Assembly: GCF_009870125.1 (NCBI RefSeq)
Contig: NC_046681.1
Coordinates: 7,887,001 to 7,951,000 of the forward strand
Length of the DNA stretch: 64,000 nt
Direction of reading: 5' to 3'
DNA from: Drosophila pseudoobscura
Taxonomy: Eukaryota; Arthropoda; Insecta; Diptera; Drosophilidae
A model generated the notes under the pieces. That model was given only the letters and a program-made list of their open reading frames with translations. It did not search any database and was not told where the DNA came from. Below are positions 1-11,520 of this stretch, one piece after another (the stretch's first letter is position 1; every line of letters begins with the position of its first letter). Made by a program: the position numbers and the translations under genes.

Positions 1-2
1 AC

Positions 3-131
3 ATCCCTTGCACCTTCCGAGAGGACTATCTACGGCGGAATCACCCGCTGATGAGGTACCTACGGCAAGCGGAATGGAAAGGCGGAGAAGAGAGCTTTGG
101 CAGTGGCCAAACCCAACGGTTAAGTCCCTGA
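3..131 (+). CDS. 3' end of an unidentified gene (partial)
   Basis: An open frame enters from the left edge and reads 42 codons, including the stretch FREDYLRRNHPLMRYLRQ, to a TGA at 129-131. An AATAAA signal lies about 70 bases downstream at 200-205, as expected of a gene 3' end. Composition is coding-like, but the start and most of the protein lie outside the window and I do not recognise the family. The alternative is a chance open frame in intergenic DNA. The stretch 206-765 up to the Eogt stop holds nothing else I can name, apart from one motif-1-like site at 678-688. Confidence 0.33.
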   Translation: MPCTFREDYLRRNHPLMRYLRQAEWKGGEESFGSGQTQRLSP

Positions 132-765
132 TAGGCAATGGGAGCGGGCACGCGGCACGCAAGAGGTATTCTTGGCCACCGGAAAGGGCTACCTGCTTAA
201 ATAAAGGTAACGAAAGTCAATGGAAAAGATGAATAAGGGGGGAAGCAAGAAAAACTTACCCGGTCAAAGCCGATGAAGTAAAGTATGGAGCAGGTGCGAA
301 GACGATGTCGGTCATGTATGCACCTACGAATGTCGTAGGTCGTACGTCGTAAAAAGTGCAGGCAAATCAGATCGCGAAAGCTTCCATAAATGAAATGGAT
401 AGAAGCTGAGCAGCACTGGGACCTCACGCATGCTCTTTGCTCCGATCCGGCAACACCCAAACGGGTAAGGCCGCGCTGGTAAACTGATTTAAAGTGGGAA
501 AATCACCAGATTGGCGCAGGACACGAAAATGTGAACACTTTCTGAAAGACAATATTTTCAATCACAATTCTAAACTAATTAAACCAAATTCTGTGGACTT
601 ACACCTTTTTTCATCTTCACTTGGAATTTATATCAGCCTATAATCCAAGCAGTCAGCTTTTGAGCGTTTGCGCCACTTGGTCACACTTGTAATTTAAATA
701 ATACCGTTTTATTTTTTGGGTCGAGCAAATAATTCAAATAAATGCATTTGGATCACAAAAAGGAA

Positions 766-2447
766 CTACAGCTCGTTGTGCTGCGGCATACGATTCTCTA
801 GCGCATCTAATATATCTTGGGGAAAGTCCTTGTGAGTGCGTACTTCGCTGGCCGCTTGGGAAACCAAGTGCAAAAATTCCTCTACATCAAAGCGATAGTT
901 TGTGAATTTTGCATGTGCGCCGCCTTCTGGATGATGACCCTCGTCTTGGGGGTAGACCAGTTCCCTCTGCTCCCAGGTACGATATCGAACGCCCCGCAAC
1001 CGAGCCAGATCCTTGTAGCAATTGGGATCCTCACAGTTGTACAGCTCAAAAATGCATGCCCAGTTGGGCAGGAAGAGTAAATGTGTCAGACCGGCGCCAT
1101 GCATTCCAATCAGAATGTCTGTATTTCGTGTGATGGCCAACTGTTCGGTGAAGGAAAGCCTGCAAAGAGTGCACAGCTGTCAACAAAAGCATAAATTATA
1201 TTTCAAAAATTGTTACCGCTCATAGGAGACGCGCTGGACCAAATAATCATCGTTTTCTTCCAGCTGAGACAGTAGATCCTGCTCATTGAGCACTTGACGA
1301 TACTTTGTGCGACGCGAAAGATATGTTATTCGTAGTCTGCGTTGAGGCGGTTTGAAAGGAATCTGAAGGCGATGCAAAATGAACTCGGAGAAGGCGCGAA
1401 ACAATCCGCTATTTGAGCAGCCCTGGATCTGTAAGAAGCAGAATATCAGTAGGTACATCCACATCAATAAACTTCTGTTTTTACTATGGGCGTATTGTAG
1501 AACAGCCCAAAGATCATGCGTGGCAGCAGCGGCAGCACAACGTTCCGAAAGCACACTCGCTTCCCCTCCAAATCACTCAAGGTCCAAACTGGTCTCTGGG
1601 AGAAGGCTTTGAACGTATCCCGGAACGGCGAGTCATATGGATAGGTCTCCCAAATTAGGATCTGAACATCGGTGTTAAAGGCGGCTGGGTGGGACTGGTT
1701 GACAAAGAGCGAAGCATACAAGTTGAAAAAGTCGCAGAAATGGTGATACATGTTGTACGTAGCGTCAATTTTCATAATGAAAGTGGGCGTATTCACGACC
1801 AGGTCACACAAGCCACTCTCCAGCACGGGCTTCGGCAAGACGGCAAAGTTACGCAGCTCAGGACCCCACGACTGCAGGGCAGATCCAATGTGTTCCATTT
1901 CTGCCGAGAGACGTGTTCGATTCAAATCACAGTGACCTAGTAGCTGGCCTGGACTCAGCACATCCATGTGGTAACGAATACGCTCCTCTCGCTGTGCCAC
2001 GTCGCGGAGATCGAAGAGCAGATTTCGTCCCCGGCAGAAGCGGAGATATCGTGTGCATTCCAAGGAAGAGTCGGTTAGGTATTTGGGCATGCACATCGGA
2101 GTGAGCTCCATCAACTGCTGCTGTATGTAGCCAAAGTCAGCCTGGTAGTAGAAGGTCTGCACCTGAGCCTCCTTGCTTCGCGCCCATCCAGTGTGATCCC
2201 CGGCACAGTGGGGATTCTGAAAACGTGCTTCAGCACTACAATCTCGCTCGTGGCCCCAGCAGGCGGACGAGGTCGATCTGGTCGTGGCGTTCGACGGCAG
2301 CTGGTGTTTCAGTTTTGGAAATGTGTTGAGGTAGCGTATGAGATGATCGGACGGCAAATTCGGCAAAGACAACGTGTGCTTTGCGTCCTGGGTCGTTTGG
2401 GCCACGGCCAGAGACAGCAGCCCGTTGAGTATTAGCAGGAGCAGCAT
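766..2447 (-). CDS. Eogt: EGF-domain-specific O-GlcNAc transferase (Eogt)
   Basis: Joins three exons on the minus strand: 2447-1485, 1428-1217 and 1159-766, separated by introns of 56 and 57 bases, giving 522 residues. It transfers N-acetylglucosamine to Ser/Thr of EGF repeats in the ER lumen (family GT61/DUF563; for example Dumpy and Notch in fly). The start chosen opens with a signal peptide ([16 protein letters not shown]); an upstream in-frame ATG at 2522 would bury it. The conserved core [31 protein letters not shown] spans the last splice, and the chain ends in HNEL, a KDEL-like ER retrieval signal. Identity rests on these family motifs and on the length, close to the roughly 520 residues I recall for the fly protein. 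It diverges from the phosphorylase kinase gene, with about 780 bases between the two starts. Confidence 0.93.
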
Positions 2448-3228
2448 AACTTTAAGTACTTCGTTGCAGGTTTCGATTTCTAATCGCACACTTTCGCGAC
2501 TCGATTTCACAGCCAGTGCCACATCGAGAGCATCTTAAACTGCATTTCACGGCCAACAATGGCAGCGGCTCGGTGTGATGATCTCACTCGGCAGCAGCTT
2601 CGTGGCGGCTGCGCAGCGTCCGTTAATGGATAAGATGATTATGATTAAGTTAATTCAACAGCAGCCGCCGCTGTCCATCATAGTGATGAAGAACACGGCC
2701 AAAAACCTGCTCTTAGACCAAAACAACAAAACAATTAGAGTTGCCAGATCTAGTGCATTATACAGTCTCTTTATTTAGCTATTTTAAAGCTAGTTCTACT
2801 CCATGAAAATGTTCTTATATTTATTTTCAAGGGTGTACCCGGGGGAAGAAGGAGAATAAGCTATATTATATTAGCTCAATATTATTATATTAATATTTTT
2901 CATGTTTTTTCACAGAAAACAGCTATTTTTCTTCTAATCAGCTGGTGGCAATGGTATCTTCCATTACGCAAACTCGGCAGTGAAGGTGGCGATACTAAGC
3001 CATGTATTTGCATTTAAGTTGTTTGTATTTAACGCCAAACAAAACTGTGTGATGCGAATATCTATATTTGTTTTAGCTTGTATTCCGGTACAATTTAGCT
3101 CTGACTCTAGATACATTTTAAATACCACAGCACTGCCAGACTGGTGAATGAAAACAGCTGTTAGGAAGGCAAATGACTTTTTTTTGACTTTGATTCTATT
3201 CTGCGGAACGGAACTGAATAAAGTTACG
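2448..3228. promoter_or_regulatory. Divergent intergenic promoter region, Eogt / PhK beta
   Basis: This 780-base gap lies between two divergently transcribed starts, so both promoters should be here. I see several CAGCTG E-box-like sites (around 2939, 3159) but no TATA box, motif 1 or DRE placed convincingly. An AT-rich stretch covers 2850-2930. No coding sequence is supported. Confidence 0.45.
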
Positions 3229-6200
3229 ATGCGGAATGTGCCGAATTCGTGAGTAGCGACTAGATAATTAAACAAAACAACTGATAGATGTTGAATATTC
3301 CTGTCCCAGACTCGGTCTCTCCGTCACAACACCAGGCGGCAGCTTGGGGGCTCCGGACAGTGGCATATCTACAAGTGGACGCCACAATAGTTTGGAGGAT
3401 ATAAATCTGGACCAGTTCCTGAAGACATCTAACTACGAGGACACTGTAAAGCAGCTAGACATTTACTATGGCATCGGTAAGCACTTTGACAGGAAAAGAC
3501 ATTATTTATATAACCTTGGAGCTGGCTGTAGGGCAGCCAATTGAGCATCAATTAATACCACCAAACGACGCTATGCTGACACGTCTATTAATAAGCATCG
3601 CGAAATGCCTTCGCTCCTCAATTGTAAACAGAATCGTTTGTTTATTTGCATTTGCTATCAGACAAACGCAAAGACGCTACCACTGCCACTGACATTTTGT
3701 AATAAGTGATAACATCGGAATGTAACACTCTCTCTCCGCAGTAAAACGGCAGCTATTGCGCTATCAGAGCCCCATCACTGGCCTGTTCCCAGTGATGAGC
3801 ACCGATCAGGTGGTGGGCTCAGTGCGTGACAGTGTATATTGCGCCTCCGCTGTGTGGAGCTTGTATCAGGCATACAGACGCATCGACGATGACCGCGGAA
3901 AGTCCTACGAGCTGGGCCAGAGCACTGTAAAGTGCATGCGCGGCATATTGGAGTGTTGGGTGAAGCAGGCCTCCCGAGTGGAGCTGTTCAAGCAGCGCCA
4001 ATCCAACACACATGCCCTACACAGCAAGTTCCAGCTGCATACAGGCGAGAAGATCTATCCGGACGAGTTTTATAACCATCTGCAAATCGATTGCGTGAGT
4101 CGAATAAATGATTTACCCTGGAACAGAGAATTAAACAATTATATCTCTACGTTTAGGTGTCTCTCTATCTACTGTTCCTAGTCCAGATGATAACCTCTGG
4201 CCTGCAGATCATCTACACCCACGACGAGGTGGCCTTTGTCCAGAATCTGGTTTACTATGTGGAGCGTGCCTATCGCACGCCTGACTTTGGCATGTGGGAG
4301 AGGGGCTCCAAGTATAACAATGGCACGCCCGAGATCCATGCCTCCTCCATTGGCATGGCCAAGTCTGCCTTGGAGGCCATTAACGGATGCAACTTGTTTG
4401 GCGAGAAGGGAGCTTCCTGGAGCGTTGTGTACGTAGACATCGATGCTCACAATCGCAACCGCAGTATTTTCGAGACCATGCTGCCTCGTGAGTCTAGCTC
4501 AAAGGTAAGTGGATGCAGGCATTATCGATTTCTGTTCTCATAACTTACCTCCTGGTCAGGGCGTGGATGCCTCTCTGCTTCTGACCCTCTCCTTCCCAGC
4601 CTTTGCCTCACACGAAGATCGGCTCGTGGAACAGACTAAGCTGAATGTGGTCAATCGACTGCGGAGCAAAATGGGCTTTAAACGCTTCACCCGCGACGGT
4701 TTCCTTAGCAAGAACGAGGACAAGACGCGTCGCTACTATCACTCCGGTGAGCTAAAGGAGTTTGAGGGCCTTGAATGCGAATGGCCTCTCTTCTTCATAG
4801 CCATGATCATCGATGGCGTGTTCAAAAACAACAACGAACAGATCGAAGAGTTCCAAAATGATCTGCGCCGCTGTCTGCGCACTGATGCCAACGGAGATCC
4901 TGTAGTGACAATGTACTACGCCCCCGATGGGGACGGCTCCTATATGCGGGCCCCATCACAGTCGCTCTTCCTTTGGGGCCAGTCCTTCTTCATCATTGCA
5001 CAGCTGCTCACCGCTGGCCTCTTGCACATCAATGAATTGGATCCCATTCGTCGCTACTTGCCCAGCTATAATCGTCCCAGGCGAGCGGGTCGATATTCAG
5101 CCTTTCAGGTGAGTTGGAATCGGAGAGTGGTGGGGTAAAATTGTACGCTATGAAATATTAATTAAATTAATTATAACAAAGAAAGAGATTTCTTGAATTT
5201 CCACCATAAATTATTATTTTGGAAACATATTTCATAGCGTCGGGCTATTGGGTTTCCGATTTCCCCCAACGGCGGGGATCCTCGCTGCTGCCAGTGATGA
5301 GTTTTGTGTGTCTGCCGCTTGTTTTTGCGTTCGCCCCCCCACCCCAATGGGAATCTTAGTACACGGTTTTGTTTTACTCCCTCAGTACTTCTCCTCAGTA
5401 TGGGTTAATTGGCTCTTGATACTTAATTACTATTTAATTTGATTACTATCTACATTTTGTTCATTCTCTACTACTAAATACTACTGCTACCCCAATATAT
5501 ACACTCCAACAAAACCAACAAAATCGCCCATAAATCCAAATCGTACTCATAATATTGGTTCTGTAATAACAGGGCAAAGCAATCGATGATAAACACAAAG
5601 TAAGTAGATGTGTCTGCTTAATATCACTCAAAATTATAGATAAATTCAAAATTATATTCCACTAAATTACTCCTATGTGTATGATTAAATTATGCTTTTT
5701 AGATTAAAGACACTTCACACCACAATTCCAACACCTAGTTTATTTCTTGTGGCTTTCTTATCCAAATGTAACATGTACGGCAAGACACCTGATCGAAAAG
5801 GCATAACTACGACACGTCTAACGATCAACACGCACACACAAACACACACATTTATGATTATTGATTTGCCTAATTACTATTTTAGTATTGTAATATGTTT
5901 CTGTACTTTTGTTTTGTATGTATATAGCAAACAACTTCCTCTTCGGTATCTAAATCAAAAGTTTTTCTCTTTACTCTTTTCGGTTTCTTTTCCCTTTCTA
6001 TAAATATATATTATTTAAAAACCAACATAAATACACGCTCTATAGGCTAAACCGGGCACTGTAAGTAATTTATCACCAGAACGTTGGGTTTCTTTACATA
6101 TTTTGCAGTTCCTAACTCTTGTGTTTAACCTACGATCACTAGTACGATCAAGCTTGATTTGGTTTCATTTTGTTCTGAAGGTGTTTACACTGGGAAGGAT

Positions 6201-9003
6201 GAGAGCCCAATTCTTGGGCCATTTCTTGCAGTGTAATCATCTTTTAATTAAAATTATGTTCGGGGGCAGCGCTGGAAAATAAGTTGCACAAAAAACAGCT
6301 GCATTGCTTGAGCCCCTTAGAAACGTTCGCTACTAATTAATTGTCCTTGTTAAATATCCATATATTCCTTTACTAAACAATAAACATACTATATGCCCAA
6401 AGAAACCACGCATTCCTATTACATTGGATGACAAGAAGGTAATTTGTGGTTGAAATGTGTACGAGGTCTAGTCTCGGCCCTCTTTAGGGTCAACAATTGG
6501 CATTGTTAATTGTACTGGAATTGATTTAACTGAAAGAGAGCTCAAAAAATTTTGACAAGAAATGTTCACTTAAGAGATCTGTCTTCTACTTCTCCTCGTA
6601 TTGTATAATGATTAAAACACTTCTAAAATTGTAATCTAAATTATTCTTGGCATGTCAAATCCTATACCCATTGACTTGCACTTATTTTCCCTCCACTCCT
6701 TTCCACTCTTCACTTCCTGAACTCTTCCCATTTTGTGTGTTTTCGCATTTTGGCATTTGATTATGGAAAATTTTATTTGAATGTGATTAAAACCCAAGAA
6801 CTTTTAATTGGCCTCATGCATCGTAACATGTTATTTAATCTAATGCTAAGGTCGTGCGTTTTCTAATCCTTTTTCCGTAACCCCTATAGGGCACTGCCAC
6901 AGATCTAGTGGTGCAGATTGTCTTGATTGCTGAATCCATGCGACTGCAGGCCATGATGGCCACCTACGGCATTCAAACACAGACGCCACACGAAGTAAGT
7001 CGATTACAATCTCATCCTACAGGTGAAAAATCATTAACTTTATTACTTCCAGGTGGAGCCGGTGCAGATCTGGAGCTCTACGGAGCTCATCAAAGTGTAC
7101 CAGCATCTGGGAGTCAACAACAAAGTTGGCTTGTCCGGACGCCCCTCACGTCCAGTGGGCTCGCTAGGTACCAGCAAAGTGTATCGCATCTGCGGCATGA
7201 CAGTGCTCTGCTACCCCTTGATTTTTGAGGTCTCCGACTTCTATCTGTACCGGGATATGGCGTTGCTTATCGACGATATCAAGACGGAGCTGCAGTTTGT
7301 GGGCAAGTACTGGCGATTGTCGGGCAGACCCACCGTGTGCCTGCTGATTCGCGAAGAGCACATGCGCGATCCACAGTTCAAGGAGATGCTCGACTTGCTG
7401 GCTATGCTGAAGAAAGGCTACTGCGATGGCATGAAAGTGCGTATCGGACGACTACAGAACCTGATTAGCAGCTCTTGCATTGAGCATCTGGACTTTATGA
7501 ACCAGAGCGATCTGACGGATAACGAGAATGCTTTCTCGCAAATAAACCACGAGTACATTGGCTACCAGTCGTTGACGGACGTGCCCAAGGCATTGACCTA
7601 TGTTGAGGAAAAGATTTCCGTTGCGGTAGGCGATTTTCCTTTTCACAAGTAGAATTTTCTGAGTAACCATTTGGGTCCTTTCAGCACTTTGACAGCAAAC
7701 CCACTCCGGACATCATCCAAGCCCTGCGCAACACCGATTCCATTTACTGCCTGTGCCAACTGTGGGGCATACTGCTCAACCGCGAGGGTCCTAACTTTGA
7801 AGTGAATGGCCTAAATGTTAGCACAGCCCTTACCCAACTGTATCATCGCGCTGGTTCACTCCGGTACTGGCGTGCTGTGCGTTACTGCTCCTCCCTGCTC
7901 CACCATATTGTGGACTCCATCAGTCCGTTCATCACCACTGTCCTGGTGAATGGAAAAGAACTCACAGTGGGCATCATTGGCCAAAAGGAGACGGTGTTCG
8001 ATAAGCCCATGACTCCGGCGGAGATTCAGAATGTCATGTACACTAGTGTCCAGCCCTACGATGTCATTCAGGCGGTGCTGCAACAGGAAGTTGTTTTGTA
8101 TTGTGGTCGTCTGATAGCCACCAATCCATCTATGTTCCGAGGTATTCTTAAAATCCGCATTGGCTGGGTGCTGGAGGCCATGAGAATCTACTTGCAAATA
8201 TCCGGACAGCAGAGCATCGACGTGGACAACCTGTCGCCGTTCCAGGTGCGCATCCTTCTGCAGAAAGTACTTACAGTCAGCGAATGGGCTGTGGAAGAAA
8301 AGTAAGTGGGAAAACTCTAATTTATCCCTCAGTACATTTATCACAACTATTTGCATAATAGGCTTACCACTCTACAACGTCGTCAGCTCGAGGGCTGCCT
8401 TTGCCGTGTACCCAAACATTTCTATAACAAAATTTGGGAGATTCTTCAACGGACTCCTCAGGGCATTCTGACGCAGGGTCATCACTTGCCAGCGACACCC
8501 ACACTGACCAACATGAGCCGGGGCGAGTTGACCTTCAATTTGCTGGTTGAGGAGACCTTAATTTGCATTGACCGTCCGGAGCGGCGTCAGATAACTGTGG
8601 AGCTGCTGTGTATCGTGGCCACCATACTCAATCGGTAAGTGGCAGTCATCACAATGAACTGCATTTCCTGATCCTTTCATGCCGGATTGATCAATTTTAT
8701 ATACATTTAATCAGCAATCCTGAGCTGCACTTCAAACAAGCACTCGACTTGGATGGCATAGTTGCCGAGGCCTTCGCCATGTACTGCAAGGACAACAACA
8801 TACATCATCCCCAGCCTCAACCACAGCAGGCCAAGCACGAGGATCTAGTTACGTTCTACTCGCTGCCCTATTCGGAGACTACAGGCTACCTGGCACGCGC
8901 TGCTGTCAACAAAGTTCTCCAGGGCGGAATATTCTCTACCAACGATGAAGATGTTCAACTCGATGGCGATCGCCTGCACGACGACAACTGCAAGGTGTCC
9001 TAA
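3229..9003 (+). CDS. CG8475: Phosphorylase b kinase regulatory subunit beta
   Basis: Regulatory/scaffold subunit of phosphorylase kinase, which activates glycogen phosphorylase in the cytosol. Ten constitutive exons join in one frame (1,097 residues): 3229-3248, 3310-3476, 3742-4094, 4157-4504, 4560-5108, 6890-6994, 7053-7625, 7685-8301, 8362-8634, 8715-9003. The first exon is only 20 bases and holds the ATG; its donor GTGAGT and the splice phase fit. The glucoamylase-like N-terminal half ([34 protein letters not shown]) and PHK-specific C-terminal half are both intact. The last residues are DDNCKVS, a CaaX prenylation box. The 1.8-kb intron 5109-6889 holds two candidate in-frame microexons, listed separately. 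The symbol is that of the D. melanogaster orthologue, from memory. Confidence 0.94.
5573..5599 (+). other. Candidate alternative microexon 1 of PhK beta (27 nt)
   Basis: A 27-base segment is flanked by an AG acceptor (aataacag) and a full GTAAGT donor. It would insert GKAIDDKHK between residues 479 and 480 without changing frame. It lies inside the 1.8-kb intron. Splicing is inferred from signals and phase only. Confidence 0.6.
6046..6060 (+). other. Candidate alternative microexon 2 of PhK beta (15 nt)
   Basis: A 15-base segment is bounded by an acceptor ctctatag and a donor GTAAGT and encodes AKPGT in frame. Its last bases (GGCACT) repeat the first bases of the next constitutive exon at 6890, and both acceptors end in ctatag. 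That suggests it arose by duplicating the exon edge. Inclusion is unproven. Confidence 0.5.
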
Positions 9004-9324
9004 ATGACACACAGTTTTGCATATCTCCGTTACACTGACCCACCACTAGCTCGAATTTTGTGGCTAATTCAAATCTGTTCTCTTATTTAACTCGTCTCTC
9101 TGTGTCCCTCGCCCATTCGCCTAGTTCTTAATTAAATGTTATGTATACTTTGTTGCAATAATAGAAATTGTTACATGGCCGAGTGTTTGAGTACTAGTTA
9201 ATAGGTCAATAGCACTGGGGGTGGAAACCCGTGCAAATGTGGCAGCTGGCTGCTCTAGGCCCTCAGCCCTGAGCTTGCTTTATGCAAGCCCTATCGATTG
9301 GGCCTTATGTCACGCACCCTTGGC

Positions 9325-9357
9325 TATAAAAGCGCTTGGCCGCGTCCACGCTCGGTT
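9325..9357 (+). promoter_or_regulatory. TATA box and initiator of the small orphan gene
   Basis: TATAAAA at 9325-9331 is followed about 27 bases later by TCGGTT (9352-9357), one base off the arthropod initiator TCAGTT. Start at about 9354 would give a 5' leader of some 36 bases before the ATG at 9390. Confidence 0.6.
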
Positions 9358-9389
9358 GATTTCTGAAAAAGTCTTTGCCGTGGAACATT

Positions 9390-9749
9390 ATGCGCGCTCC
9401 AGAGTGGATGAGCAAAGAAATGGCACTTCTGACATTGAAATTGGAACGGTATAAACCCGTGGGCAGTGGCTACAATCGCATCCAGTCTATCCGCCTGTCC
9501 CAGAGCGTTACTCAAATGCTGAACAATCCGTTGCCCGTCGTGCCTGCCGCTTCCACCGCCAGATCGCCGCAGGATAGTTCCTTCACAACCCCTCGTCGAC
9601 GTGGAGTACTTAGTCGCAGCAATTCCGAGTGGGAGGAGGTGTATCCTGCCGTCAAATTGTGTCGTCAGCAGAGCACAGAGAGTGCCAGCAGCCTGGACAG
9701 TGAGCTCAAGTTCACGCACTACCGGAATTGTTCAACACGGATTCCCTAA
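9390..9749 (+). CDS. Small uncharacterised protein, 119 aa
   Basis: A single-exon ORF starts at an ATG 60 bases downstream of a good TATA box and ends 66 bases before an AATAAA signal (9816-9821), so it has all the parts of a compact gene. The protein opens with MRAPEWMSKEMALLTLKLERYKP, then becomes rich in Ser, Thr, Arg and Pro (RSPQDSSFTTPRRRG, SRSNSEWEEVYPAVK, STESASSLDSE). That pattern suggests a disordered protein with possible phosphorylation sites; no domain, signal peptide or membrane segment is visible. It lies between the PhK beta gene and the convergent Piezo 3' end. I do not recognise it and assign no function. The RSxS-type basic/Ser motifs recall 14-3-3 or basophilic-kinase sites, but this is speculation. 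Confidence 0.62.
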   Translation: MRAPEWMSKEMALLTLKLERYKPVGSGYNRIQSIRLSQSVTQMLNNPLPVVPAASTARSPQDSSFTTPRRRGVLSRSNSEWEEVYPAVKLCRQQSTESASSLDSELKFTHYRNCSTRIP

Positions 9750-9815
9750 AGGAGAATTAGGACTTTGGTTTTATTTTGCAATATTTGTGAATTTGTACTT
9801 TCTGCTGCTTTAAGA

Positions 9816-9821
9816 AATAAA
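9816..9821 (+). terminator. Polyadenylation signal of the small orphan gene
   Basis: AATAAA lies 66 bases after the stop codon. On the opposite strand a TTTATT at 9879-9884 could serve Piezo, giving it a 3' UTR of about 1.6 kb. Confidence 0.55.
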
Positions 9822-9957
9822 TTAATTATAATTAACAAATAATACGAGAATATTTGCTTTAATTAACCGGAACCCTCAATATTTATTTCCCTGGTAACGA
9901 TGGCAATAACTGCCAGAAGAAAGCGCATCCGCAATAGTAGAAGCAGACACGTTTCAA

Positions 9958-10040
9958 GGATGGGCATGGAATATTCAAGCCCGCTAAAGCTTCCTTCTGG
10001 GTGTTACGCACATCTACCTTCACCACCAGGAGCAAAAAAT
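9958..10040. repeat. INE-1/DINE-1-like fragment
   Basis: The run GCTTCCTTCTGGGTGTTACG followed by a CACATC...TTCACCAC stretch matches the conserved right-hand part of the longer copy at 26,240-26,300 and the copy at 36,160-36,195. Only this tail is preserved, in the same orientation as the larger copy. It would lie in the Piezo 3' UTR or just beyond it. Confidence 0.5.
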
Positions 10041-11520
10041 AAAGAGTATCTAATGGTACGTACCAGACACTGATGTCTTCCGAACCATAAACTGAAAAAT
10101 AAAGTAGGATAATTATTGTTAGTACCAGACCTTTACATGCGTTTCTCTTTATGCCTATCAAATACATATGTAAATACATATGCAGATGATACGAGTACAT
10201 ACATATGTAAGCATATATATCTTAAAGTCTTACACTTTGACGATACTTGCCTTAGTATTCGTATTTTCAGTTATTACAATAAATTTGCATTTTTTTTTAG
10301 TTCGTAAGTATTTCTTGTATTCGTTAAGTTTATAATGAAAAATTAAACACTAAAAAAATAGGTACACTTTATATACTACACATATACGATTTATGTCGTT
10401 CAATTCTTGGTACAAAAATTAATTGGTTTTTTCGGTTTACGTCTCTAATTAGATTTTAAGATTCACAATTCGAATTCGATTTAGTATATATAAAATAGCA
10501 CATACAGATTTAGTTGGCGTGTTGTATAGTTACAATTATGTATGTATAAGAGATTGCCTGCTAGAGATATACACATACATACATATGTGGTTGATAAATT
10601 TCGATTCAAAGCCTACGCGCGCTAGCATATACGAATTTGATATGAATTTGCCTAGTAAATGGTCGCTGAAGCAAACGATATTTGCGTTCAATATAAAAAT
10701 ATATATGTGATGTGATATGCCTATAACTAAAGTCAACGCTCTATATAGTATTTGCAACAGATTCATACTATACAATTTACAATCTTTAACAAACAGTTCA
10801 ACATATACATAATATCTTTAATCCATTTTGTAAAGGTCACACAGAGGCAACGTAGCGATTCGAAGCGATATTGGTAATTACAAGTTATTATTGTTTCGTA
10901 TCAATATATAAAACATTCATTGTTGGATGCTTCAGTTTTGGTTAATTCTTTACACATACGGTTTCTGTAAAATGCTAAAATTCCCTGAATATGAGTTTTC
11001 ATGATTATTATTAGTTTATCTTTCTTCTTCTTCATTGATGTACACATAATTTAGTATTAACTTAAATAAATTATTTTCTCTCTTTAGACAATTATAATTC
11101 ACTAGTATTTTCATTTGTTTAACTATCAAACAGCAACACTTTTCGCTTACTTACAACTATAGACACTAGCGTATATGGTCGGTATTCGTAACACATACAT
11201 ACAATATGTACATACATTTTCTATGTATGTTAAAAATAGTTGGTGTACACCTTAGAACTTTTCAGTTTTACACATGGGCAGTACTTGTGACAATAAATCG
11301 AACTATCTGTAGGCCGTATAAATGGGTGATGTGTACTTTGTGTTTTGATTTGTGTTCGTCTGTACCTAGCTCTATGTCTAGTTCTAACTATATTCTTACT
11401 TTTACAAACGTTTTCATACAAAAAATGTTTAAAAAAAGACTATGAAACCTACGGTAACCCCATACGTACTATATACGTAGACCAGTTCTAGATTACTTAA
11501 GCGCTTGGGTTGGGCCTATG
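10041..11520 (-). other. Probable Piezo 3' UTR, no coding sequence
   Basis: AT-rich DNA between the Piezo stop at 11,521 and the convergent small gene, with many ACATACATATG-like runs (10,150-10,215; 10,570-10,590; 11,195-11,230). No ORF here looks coding on either strand. Treating most of it as Piezo 3' UTR is inference from strand and position. Confidence 0.4.

Noticed and set aside
678-688. Motif-1-like TGGTCACACTT near the Eogt 3' end as a promoter
   Set aside because: One mismatch, no motif 6 or DRE nearby and no gene starting to its right on that strand.
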